The translations under genes were made by a program, and so were the position numbers. The notes below the pieces were generated by a model. It did not search any database and was not told the origin of the DNA. It saw nothing but the letters and a program-made list of their open reading frames with translations. 64,000 nucleotides of DNA from 3-1-20CM-4-69-9 sp963833655 (lineage in GTDB: Bacteria; Actinomycetota; Thermoleophilia; Gaiellales; Gaiellaceae). Shown piece after piece: positions 8,038 to 14,609 of this stretch (position 1 is the first letter of the stretch; each line of letters begins with the position of its first letter). The DNA lies in contig CAWHYL010000003.1 in the NCBI GenBank assembly GCA_963833655.1, forward strand, positions 1 to 64,000, in the 5' to 3' direction.

Positions 8038-8931
8038 ATGGAGACGCGTGCGCTTGCCGACATGCGGATCACGCCGCTCGGTGTCGGCACTGCGCCGATC
8101 GGCTCCGGGCGCGACTGGCCGGTGTGGTGGGGGCCGCAGGACGAGGCGGAGTCGATCCGCACGATCCACACCGCGCTCGACCTCGGCGTCAACTGGATCG
8201 ACACGGCGCCGTTCTACGGCTGGGGCCGCGCCGAGGAGGTCGTCGGGCGCGCGCTGCGCGGCCGCGAGGACGTCCTCGTCTTCACCAAGTGCGGCACGAT
8301 GCCCGACGCAGAGCGCGGCGACCGCATGGACCTCAGCCCGGCCGCCATCCGGGCCGACGTGGAGGCCAGCCTGCGCCGGCTCCGGCGCGAGCGCGTCGAC
8401 CTGCTGCAACTGCACGACATCGACCGCAGTACGCCGATCGAGGAGTCGTGGCGCGAAGTGCAGCACCTGATCGAGGAAGGCAAGGTCTGTCACGGCGGGA
8501 TCTCCAATCACCCCGCCGCCGACGTTCAACGTGCGCTCGCGGTCGGCCCGGTCGCGGCGCTGCAGTACCAGTACAGCCTCCTCCATCGCGAGCCGGAAGC
8601 GGACATCCTCCAGCTCGGCATTGGCGTGCTCGCCTGGTCGCCGCTCGCGTCCGGCTTCCTCGCCGACGACTTCGACCTCGGGCGGCTCGTGCCCGACGAC
8701 TTTCGCCACGACCACCCGTTCGCGCAGCTCGACCTCGGGCCGCTCCGCGCTCGGATGGCGGAGATCGGCGTCGCGCACGGCCGAACTGCGACCCAGGTCG
8801 CGCTGGCGTGGGTCCTCCGGCATCCCGGCGTCGCCGGCGCGATCGTCGGGGTCAGGACACCTAAGGAGGCACGCGAGCTCCCGGGAGCGCTCGGCATTCC
8901 CGCGGAGGAGCTCGAGACCCTGGTGCTGTAG
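8038..8931 (+). CDS. Aldo/keto reductase family oxidoreductase
   Basis: A 297-residue soluble NADPH-dependent reductase of the AKR TIM-barrel superfamily. The catalytic tetrad is visible: D55 and Y60 in WIDTAPFYGWG, K84 in FTKCG and H126 in LLQLHDID. Length is typical. The -10-like TAGCGT (8026-8031) ends 6 nt before ATG 8038, so the transcript is probably leaderless. It sits between pilD and pilB but has a different promoter type and no obvious link to pili. Substrate unknown. Confidence 0.85.
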   Translation: METRALADMRITPLGVGTAPIGSGRDWPVWWGPQDEAESIRTIHTALDLGVNWIDTAPFYGWGRAEEVVGRALRGREDVLVFTKCGTMPDAERGDRMDLSPAAIRADVEASLRRLRRERVDLLQLHDIDRSTPIEESWREVQHLIEEGKVCHGGISNHPAADVQRALAVGPVAALQYQYSLLHREPEADILQLGIGVLAWSPLASGFLADDFDLGRLVPDDFRHDHPFAQLDLGPLRARMAEIGVAHGRTATQVALAWVLRHPGVAGAIVGVRTPKEARELPGALGIPAEELETLVL

Positions 8932-8934
8932 GGA

Positions 8935-8962
8935 TCAAGCCGCACCCGCTCGCTGCCGATAC
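8935..8962 (+). promoter_or_regulatory. Sigma-28/WhiG-like promoter of pilB
   Basis: TCAA (8935-8938), 16 nt, GCCGATAC (8955-8962). TCAAG is the same -35 seen at 12815. The pilB ATG is 14 nt beyond the octamer with an AGGGA ribosome site between. Confidence 0.62.
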
Positions 8963-8976
8963 CTCGAACGAGGGAT

Positions 8977-10773
8977 ATGGACATCGAGCGTCCACCGAAT
9001 CTTCGTACCCCCGGCAGCGAGGCCGGGAGCGCGACGCAGGGTGGCGCCGGGCTCGGAGCCGGCGCGCCGCCGATCAACGCGCTCGCCGAGCTCGTCGCCG
9101 ACCTGATCGCCGCCACCGGCCTCGTCCCGGCGGACAAGCTGGCCCTGGTCCGGGGCGCGGCGGGGATGGGCTCGTTCGCGCACGCCCTCGTCGAGAACAA
9201 CGTCGCGTCGAGCGAGGGCCTCGCGAAGACGCTCGCGGCCCGCTACCAGATGCCGCTCGTCGACCTCGCCCTCACCGGCGTGGCCGACGACGCCGGGGGC
9301 GAGATCGCCCTGCACGTCCTCGAGCGGCTCATCGCGATCCCGTACGCGCTCGACAACGGGACGCTGCGGGTCGCGATCGCCGACCCCGGCAACATCCAGG
9401 GCATCGACGAGCTGCGGCTGGCGACCCGGCACCCGGTCGAGCTCGCCGTCGCCTCGCGCGAGGACATCCTCGCCGAGATCCGGCGTCTCGCGCGCGCGTC
9501 GGAGGCGTTCGGCGCGCGGGCCGCGGTCGAGGAAGAGCTGGCCGCCGTGGCGGCCGAAGAGGAGGACGCCGACGATCTCGAGGTTGACGACGGCATCTCC
9601 GACGCGCCGCTCGTCCGCCTCGTCAACTCGGTGATCTTCCAGGCGGCCGAGGACGGGGCGTCCGACGTTCACTTCGAGCCGCAGGAAGATTCGTTGCTCG
9701 TTCGCTTCCGCATCGACGGTGTGCTGCAGGAGGTGCAGCGGATCCCGAAGCGGATGCTGCCGGGCGTCATCACCCGCCTGAAGGTCCTCGCGAAGCTCGA
9801 CATCGCCGAGCGCCGCAAGCCACAGGACGGGCGCATCTCGCTCAATGCCGCGGCCGCCGGCCGGATGCTGGACGTCCGCGTCGCAACGCTGCCGACCGTC
9901 GAGGGCGAGTCGATCGTCATGCGGCTCCTCGACAAGTCGAAGAAGGCGCCGACGCTCGAGGAGCTCGGCATGTCGGACGACATGCGCGCGCAACTCGAGG
10001 CGATCGTGCGCAGGCCGACGGGCGCGCTCCTCGTGACGGGCCCGACGGGCTCCGGTAAGTCGACGACGCTGTACGCGTCGCTGACGAACATCAACCGTCC
10101 GGAGATCAACATCATCACGGTCGAGGACCCCGTCGAGTACCGGCTGCAGGGCGTCAACCAGGTCCAGATCAACATGAAGGCGGGGCTCACGTTCGCCGCC
10201 GCGCTCCGCTCGATCCTGCGTTCCGACCCGGACGTGGTGATGGTGGGCGAGATCCGCGACGGCGAGACGGCGAAGATCGCGATCGAGGCCGCCCTGACGG
10301 GCCACCTCGTGCTCTCGACGCTGCACACGAACGACGCGCCGCAGGCCCTGACGCGGTTGAACGAGATGGGCGTCGAGCCGTTCCTCACCGGCGCCGCCGT
10401 CTCCGCGGTGCTCGCGCAACGCCTCGCCCGCAAGCTCTGCACGCATTGCTGCGAGATGTACACGCCCAACACCGACGAGCTGCTGAAGGCGCGCGTCTCG
10501 TCCGATGTCGCCGCCGCGTCCGACGGCATGGTCTTCTACCGCCGGCGCGGCTGCCCGCGGTGCAACCAGACGGGCTACAAGGGCCGCATCGGGATCTACC
10601 AGCTGCTCACGATGACCGAGACGCTCGAGAGCCTCGCGGTCAGGAATGCCAGCCGCGAGGAGATCGAGCGGGCGGCGCTCGGCGAGGGCATGCGGACGCT
10701 CTGGGACGACGGCCTGGCCAAGGTGGCGGCCGGCCTGACATCGATCGAGGAGCTCGCCCGCGTTTCCATCTAG
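8977..10773 (+). CDS. pilB: Type IV pilus assembly ATPase PilB
   Basis: A 598-residue extension motor that polymerises pilin at the cytoplasmic membrane. It has a GspE/MshE-type N-terminal domain (about residues 60-170), an acidic linker, and the GspE ATPase core with Walker A GPTGSGKSTT (about 354-363), Walker B DPDVVMVGEIRDGE (about 417-430) and the LSTLHTND His box. The PilB/GspE tetracysteine zinc site (CTHCC near 487 and CPRC near 525), absent from PilT, separates it from the retraction ATPases. ATG 8977 follows an AGGGA site and a sigma-28-like promoter. Confidence 0.95.
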   Translation: MDIERPPNLRTPGSEAGSATQGGAGLGAGAPPINALAELVADLIAATGLVPADKLALVRGAAGMGSFAHALVENNVASSEGLAKTLAARYQMPLVDLALTGVADDAGGEIALHVLERLIAIPYALDNGTLRVAIADPGNIQGIDELRLATRHPVELAVASREDILAEIRRLARASEAFGARAAVEEELAAVAAEEEDADDLEVDDGISDAPLVRLVNSVIFQAAEDGASDVHFEPQEDSLLVRFRIDGVLQEVQRIPKRMLPGVITRLKVLAKLDIAERRKPQDGRISLNAAAAGRMLDVRVATLPTVEGESIVMRLLDKSKKAPTLEELGMSDDMRAQLEAIVRRPTGALLVTGPTGSGKSTTLYASLTNINRPEINIITVEDPVEYRLQGVNQVQINMKAGLTFAAALRSILRSDPDVVMVGEIRDGETAKIAIEAALTGHLVLSTLHTNDAPQALTRLNEMGVEPFLTGAAVSAVLAQRLARKLCTHCCEMYTPNTDELLKARVSSDVAAASDGMVFYRRRGCPRCNQTGYKGRIGIYQLLTMTETLESLAVRNASREEIERAALGEGMRTLWDDGLAKVAAGLTSIEELARVSI

Positions 10774-10811
10774 ATTCGTACCCGTTTCGACGGTTACGGC
10801 GTTAGCCTGTC

Positions 10812-10994
10812 ATGCGGGGTCTACTTGTCGTGCTGGTGGCATGTGCCTGCCTGGTCGTCCTGCTGACGGCCGGCGCGGCTCCCGCGCAGCGGTCGGATGA
10901 GTGCACCTGGGGCGCCTCGTCCGTGCTCGTCCAGGAAGTGAACGGGCAGCTCGTCCAGAGCGAGCCGGTCACGACCGGCTGCACTCCTCGTTGA
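10812..10994 (+). CDS. Small secreted protein, unknown function
   Basis: A 60-residue protein with a hydrophobic N-terminal signal (about residues 1-25, ending AAPAQ). The short mature part of about 35 residues has two cysteines (C31 and C57) that could form one disulfide. I do not recognise a family. A TAGCCT element (10803-10808) lies just upstream of the ATG. It follows pilB by 38 nt and may be exported with the pilus system, but nothing else supports that. Confidence 0.5.
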   Translation: MRGLLVVLVACACLVVLLTAGAAPAQRSDECTWGASSVLVQEVNGQLVQSEPVTTGCTPR

Positions 10995-11019
10995 CACGGC
11001 CCGACCGTGCGCCTACAAC
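10991..11019 (+). promoter_or_regulatory. Housekeeping sigma-70-type promoter
   Basis: TTGACA (10991-10996), 17 nt, TACAAC (11014-11019). This is a near-consensus -35 with a good -10 ahead of the small zinc-ribbon gene at 11050. It is a useful contrast to the sigma-28-like promoters around it. Confidence 0.75.
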
Positions 11020-11049
11020 GAGCGTAGTCGACGACCTGAGGGGGTCGAG

Positions 11050-11271
11050 ATGAAGGAGCCGCAGCATCTCCGCGTGGTGGCGTACGAGCGCGAGTACGTC
11101 GAGTTCTGGCCTGCCGGTGCCGTGGCGGCGGGGCGCTTTCGCTGCACTGCCTGCGGCGATGCGATGCACGTGAAGTACGTCGTGCCGGCCTGCCCGACGT
11201 GTGGCCAGCGGCTGTGGGAGCGCGAGGAGTCTTCCGCCTACGCGGGCGCCGGCGGCGACGCCATCCGCTGA
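11050..11271 (+). CDS. Small zinc-ribbon protein
   Basis: A 73-residue protein with two CxxC knuckles (C32/C35 and C48/C51) spaced like a zinc ribbon, flanked by charged residues. Family and role are unknown; such small ribbons are often RNA-, DNA- or protein-binding accessories. It has a strong sigma-70 promoter and a G-rich ribosome site (GAGGGGGTCGAG) before ATG 11050. Its 3' end overlaps the convergent minus-strand gene by 34 nt. Confidence 0.6.
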   Translation: MKEPQHLRVVAYEREYVEFWPAGAVAAGRFRCTACGDAMHVKYVVPACPTCGQRLWEREESSAYAGAGGDAIR

Positions 11272-11933
11272 GCCAGCAGCGTCGCCCACTTCTGCTGCGT
11301 GAGGTCGCTGAGCGGGTGCGCGTCGAACGCGAAGGTCCAGACCATCGCGCGAGCGCGGCCGACTCCGACGGCGAAGAAGTCCGCCGTTGCCCTGGCCGAG
11401 ACCGTGTGCCACTTCTTCTTCACCTTCGTCCGTGCCCTCAGCACGAGTGAGATGCGGTAGACGACGCTCCGCTCGCCGAACGCCGGCCACGCGAGCTTGC
11501 GCCGGCCCGTGATCACGACCTTCACCCGCTTGGTGTTCTCCGCCTGCAAATCGGCCGCGAGGCAACCCATCACGGCCGGCTGGAGCGTCCGCGACCAGTC
11601 GGCCTGAGCCTCCTCCGGCGTCTGCCAGGTAACGGCGGTGCCGGCGACGTACGCGCCGTCGCCGCGGTAGAAGTCGGGTGAGTAGGTACCGCCGGTCAGC
11701 ACGAGGTCGGACAGGTCCGGCAGCGAGCAGGAAGGGCTCGGGCTCGTCTCGCCGGTGATCCCGCCTGGGAGCCCGTCGCGCTGCCATCCGCGGCCGACGT
11801 CGTCGGCCGAGATGACGATCGCGTCCGTCCAGGCCTGGTCGGCCGCGCTCGGCTGGAACTGCGGCTCGCCCGTCGCCGCGGCAGCCGTCGTAGCGAGCGT
11901 GAGCATTGCGAAGAGGGCGGCAACGAGCTTCAT
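11238..11933 (-). CDS. Secreted protein of unknown function, third gene of pilus-regulon operon
   Basis: A 231-residue protein beginning with a clear signal peptide (MKLVAALFAMLTLATTAAA). The mature part contains a cysteine pair (PSCSLPDL and MGCLAAD) and alternating hydrophobic segments. I recognise no family. ATG 11933 overlaps the stop of the preceding gene, and the three genes 12783 to 11238 form one operon behind a sigma-28-like promoter, which places it in the presumed pilus regulon. It may be a surface or periplasm-equivalent lipoprotein-like factor without a lipobox. Confidence 0.7.
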   Translation of the reverse strand: MKLVAALFAMLTLATTAAAATGEPQFQPSAADQAWTDAIVISADDVGRGWQRDGLPGGITGETSPSPSCSLPDLSDLVLTGGTYSPDFYRGDGAYVAGTAVTWQTPEEAQADWSRTLQPAVMGCLAADLQAENTKRVKVVITGRRKLAWPAFGERSVVYRISLVLRARTKVKKKWHTVSARATADFFAVGVGRARAMVWTFAFDAHPLSDLTQQKWATLLAQRMASPPAPA

Positions 11934-12178
11934 TGCGCGTGCACGTCGCAGCCGAGCACCATCAGCGCTTCGACCGCCTCGGTCATGAATGCGGTCGCCT
12001 GGTGTGCGTCCGCGAAGGTGTACGGCCCCGGCCGTGTCGGCTCGGCGCTGCGGCCACCGGTCGGATAGACCTCCGCCTCGACTACGCACGAATCGCCGTA
12101 GTCGACAGCGCGCAAGATGGCGATCGAGCGCCCGTCGCGGCGGGCGTGGCGGACGAACAGCTCCCGTGCGTCGCTCAC
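11930..12178 (-). CDS. Small protein of unknown function
   Basis: An 82-residue protein without signal peptide or membrane segment. It has an acidic N-terminus, a beta-rich middle (RSIAILRAVDYGDSCVVEAEVYP) and an alpha-helical end with one cysteine near the C-terminus. No family recognised. It overlaps both neighbours by 4 nt (ATGA junctions), so it is translationally coupled within the minus-strand operon. Its real coding status is supported by those overlaps. Confidence 0.65.
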   Translation of the reverse strand: MSDARELFVRHARRDGRSIAILRAVDYGDSCVVEAEVYPTGGRSAEPTRPGPYTFADAHQATAFMTEAVEALMVLGCDVHAQ

Positions 12179-12783
12179 GATCCGAGCGATGCGTTGCGCG
12201 CGGCCTGCGCGACCGTTTCTTTGTCGGCGAAGCCGTCGATCTTTGCCGCCAGGCTGGCCGGGCGAACGTAGACGAGCACTCCCGGGTCGGGCAGCAGCCC
12301 GAGCTGCTGGGTGAGCTTCCCGACGTCGCGCTGGCTCAGGACGTTCAGCGGGACGAAGGCAACGCCGGCAAGTGTCGCGCCGGCCCTCGCCTCCGCGAAC
12401 GAGGTGCCGTCGACCTGCGAGTACGGGTCGTAGAGCGAGACGACGACCGTCTTCGAGCGGCCGAGCGCCTGTGCGAGCGCCTCCGGCAGCCCGGCTGCGC
12501 GCGCGGCCTTCACGACCGTGAGGTCGACGACCGGCTGCGGCTTCGGCTTCACGACGACGCGCTTCGGCTTCGTCTTCGCGGCCGTCTTTGCCGGTACCGC
12601 GGCCTTCGTCGGCGTCTTCGAGGCGCCGGCGCCGAACGGGTGGTGCCGGATGACGTGCGGCGCCGCGGCCGAACCGCCGCCGCCGTGGCTGCCGAGCATG
12701 CGCAGCCCGCCGAAGACGACGACGGTGAAGATAAGGCCGCAGATCGCGGCGATGCGCATGGGAGGGGAGACGCTCAGGGTCAC
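12175..12783 (-). CDS. Membrane-anchored protein with thioredoxin-like C-terminal domain
   Basis: A 202-residue protein with one N-terminal transmembrane helix (about residues 10-28), a glycine- and lysine-rich linker (KTKPKRVVVKPKPQP) and a C-terminal domain of about 110 residues. That domain reads like a thioredoxin fold (VVVSLYDPYSQVDG, then a second beta-alpha unit) but has no CxxC, so it is probably not a redox enzyme. GTG 12783 is exactly 7 nt after a GCCGATAG octamer. Being the first gene behind a pilus-type promoter, it is a candidate unrecognised component of the pilus machine. The fold call is tentative. Confidence 0.65.
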   Translation of the reverse strand: MTLSVSPPMRIAAICGLIFTVVVFGGLRMLGSHGGGGSAAAPHVIRHHPFGAGASKTPTKAAVPAKTAAKTKPKRVVVKPKPQPVVDLTVVKAARAAGLPEALAQALGRSKTVVVSLYDPYSQVDGTSFAEARAGATLAGVAFVPLNVLSQRDVGKLTQQLGLLPDPGVLVYVRPASLAAKIDGFADKETVAQAARNASLGS

Positions 12784-12790
12784 GGTGTTC

Positions 12791-12818
12791 CTATCGGCAC
12801 CTCAAACGAGGGACTTGA
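12791..12818 (-). promoter_or_regulatory. Sigma-28/WhiG-like promoter of unknown operon
   Basis: On the minus strand: TCAA (12818-12815), 16 nt, GCCGATAG (12798-12791), then 7 nt to GTG 12783. Same -35 and octamer as pilus genes elsewhere in the window. Confidence 0.65.
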
Positions 12819-12867
12819 CGCACGAAGGGCGCCTTGCGGCGCCCTTCGCACGAACGAGAGAATCTCC

Positions 12868-13275
12868 TTAGCAAGCGAGGTTCTCGATGGCGGCACCCGG
12901 GCCGTTCTTGCGCCAGGTCTTGCCACCGACCGTGCTCTCGACACAGTAGGTGACGGACGTGGGCGGGTTCGGGAACGCGAGCTTGGTCGTGACGAGCTCC
13001 GAGTCGTAGTTGTCGCGCAGGTACGAGACGGTCATGCCGGCGTAGCCAGCGCTGTTGCCGGTGCCCGTGTTGTCTGCGTTGTAGGCCTCGATCGCCGGGA
13101 TTGCGGCCCGGACGTTGGCCTTGGCAGCCGAGTTGTTCGCGCGGTCGCGGAAGCTCAGATACGAGGGAACCGCGATGGCGAGCAGGATGCCGAGAATAAT
13201 GATGACAACGAGAAGTTCGATGAGGGTGAAGCCGCTTTCCTCACCGGCCAGCCGCTGCCGGATCTTGCTGGTCAT
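12868..13275 (-). CDS. pilA: Major type IV pilin
   Basis: A 135-residue type IVa-style pilin. The leader MTSKIRQRLAGEESG is cleaved before F16, giving mature FTLIE with glutamate at position 5, followed by the long hydrophobic helix (LLVVIIILGILLAIAVPSY). The C-terminal region holds two cysteines (YCVES and the final C) that likely form the D-region disulfide. The strong ribosome site AAGGAG lies 7 nt before ATG 13275, and a 49-nt leader separates it from the promoter octamer, unlike the leaderless neighbours; both fit high expression of the major subunit. It is divergent from pilT/pilM-P. Confidence 0.92.
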   Translation of the reverse strand: MTSKIRQRLAGEESGFTLIELLVVIIILGILLAIAVPSYLSFRDRANNSAAKANVRAAIPAIEAYNADNTGTGNSAGYAGMTVSYLRDNYDSELVTTKLAFPNPPTSVTYCVESTVGGKTWRKNGPGAAIENLAC

Positions 13276-13324
13276 TCCACGTGCTCCTTCCATGGGGTAC
13301 GAACGAACGAAGTTGGCCTGCTGT

Positions 13325-13352
13325 TGATCGGCCCTATCCCCCACGGTGGGTA
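13325..13352 (-). promoter_or_regulatory. Weak sigma-28/WhiG-like promoter of pilA
   Basis: On the minus strand: TACC (13352-13349), 16 nt, GCCGATCA (13332-13325). Spacing fits the other eight sites, but both boxes are the weakest of the set, so this one is less certain. Confidence 0.4.
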
Positions 13353-13403
13353 ACCCTCGGACGGGTGATTCCCGGACATTTGAAAACCCGCTTCCGAACC
13401 GTG

Positions 13404-13431
13404 TAAAGGAAGCACCAGGGCATGCCGATGA
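13404..13431 (+). promoter_or_regulatory. Sigma-28/WhiG-like promoter of pilT-pilMNOP
   Basis: TAAA (13404-13407), 16 nt, GCCGATGA (13424-13431), 12 nt before ATG 13444. The -35 matches consensus perfectly. The same boxes and spacing occur at 1301-1328. Confidence 0.65.
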
Positions 13432-13443
13432 CTCGTTCGAGTT

Positions 13444-14607
13444 ATGCCCGCGGCCAACTCGATAGACGAGCTGCTCGAACGCATGGTGGAGGCGAATGCC
13501 TCCGACTTGCATGTGACGACGGGGACGCCCCCTGCTATTCGCGTGCGTGGAGAGATGGAGCGGCTCGAGGGCTACAGCGCGCTCACGCCGGAGGAGACGC
13601 AGCAGCTGCTGTATCGCATCCTGTCGAGCGAGCAGCAGAAGCACTTCGAGCTCAACCGACAGCTCGACTTCTCGTACTCGCTGCCGGGTCTCGCGCGCTT
13701 CCGCGTCAACGTCTACTTTCAGCGCGAGTCGATCGGCGCCGCGTTCCGTCTCATTCCGACGGAGCTGAAGACGCTCGAGGAGCTCGGCATCCCGGACTCC
13801 CTGCACGTGCTGGCGGAGAAGCCGCGGGGCTTGGTGCTGGTGACGGGGCCGACGGGCTCCGGTAAGTCGACGACGCTCGCGGCGATCATCGACGAGATCA
13901 ACCGGACCCGCTCGGAGCACATCCTCACGATCGAGGACCCGATCGAGTTCCTGCACCGGCACAAGCGCTGCATCGTCAACCAGCGCGAGATCGGCCCCGA
14001 CGCGACGAGCTTCGCCGAAGCGTTGCGCGCCGCGCTGCGCCAGGACCCCGATGTGATCCTCGTCGGCGAGATGCGCGACCTCGAAACGATCTCGACCGCG
14101 CTGACGGCGGCTGAGACCGGGCATCTCGTATTCGGCACTCTGCACACGCAGAGCGCGCCGTCGACGATCGACCGCATCATCGACGTCTTCCCGGCGGAGC
14201 AGCAGGAGCAGGTCCGCATCCAGATCGCGAACTCGTTGCAGGGCGTCGTGACGCAGGCGCTGCTGCCGACCGCCGACAAGATGGGGCGTGTTCCCGCGCT
14301 CGAGATCCTCCTACCGGACGACGCCGTCCGGAACCTGATCCGGCAGGGGAAGGTCGAGCAGATCTACTCGGTCATGCAGACGAACACCGGCCGCGGCATG
14401 CAGACGATGGAGCAGTCGCTCGGCGACCTGATCATGCGCCGCGTGGTCGACGTCGAGGTCGGGCTGTCGCGATCGAGCCGGGCGAGCCAGCTGATCGGGT
14501 TGCTCGAGCGTTCCGGCTTTCCGGTCGAGCGGCCTGCGGATCTCAATGCGGCGCTGGCCGAGGAGGCGCCGTCGATGGGCGCCGGCCTGCGCGTTGCCGG
14601 GAGCTAG
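13444..14607 (+). CDS. pilT: Pilus retraction ATPase PilT
   Basis: A 387-residue PilT. The N-terminal PAS-like region SDLHVTTGTPP is at residues 20-30. Walker A GPTGSGKST is at 135-143, the Asp box is TIEDPIEF, Walker B DPDVILVGEMRD and the His box FGTLHT. The C-terminal DDAVRNLIRQGK corresponds to the AIRNLIRE motif required for retraction in PilT, and is better preserved here than in the paralogue at 1344. It has no tetracysteine zinc site, excluding PilB. It begins a unit that continues into pilM, pilN, pilO and a PilP-like gene. Confidence 0.95.
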   Translation: MPAANSIDELLERMVEANASDLHVTTGTPPAIRVRGEMERLEGYSALTPEETQQLLYRILSSEQQKHFELNRQLDFSYSLPGLARFRVNVYFQRESIGAAFRLIPTELKTLEELGIPDSLHVLAEKPRGLVLVTGPTGSGKSTTLAAIIDEINRTRSEHILTIEDPIEFLHRHKRCIVNQREIGPDATSFAEALRAALRQDPDVILVGEMRDLETISTALTAAETGHLVFGTLHTQSAPSTIDRIIDVFPAEQQEQVRIQIANSLQGVVTQALLPTADKMGRVPALEILLPDDAVRNLIRQGKVEQIYSVMQTNTGRGMQTMEQSLGDLIMRRVVDVEVGLSRSSRASQLIGLLERSGFPVERPADLNAALAEEAPSMGAGLRVAGS

Positions 14608-14609
14608 GA

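Noticed and set aside
8977..10773. Type II secretion GspE instead of PilB
   Set aside because: The surroundings (PilT, PilM-N-O, PilC, PilA, PilD) and lack of any secretin or pseudopilin GspG-K set favour a pilus, although sequence motifs alone do not separate the two.
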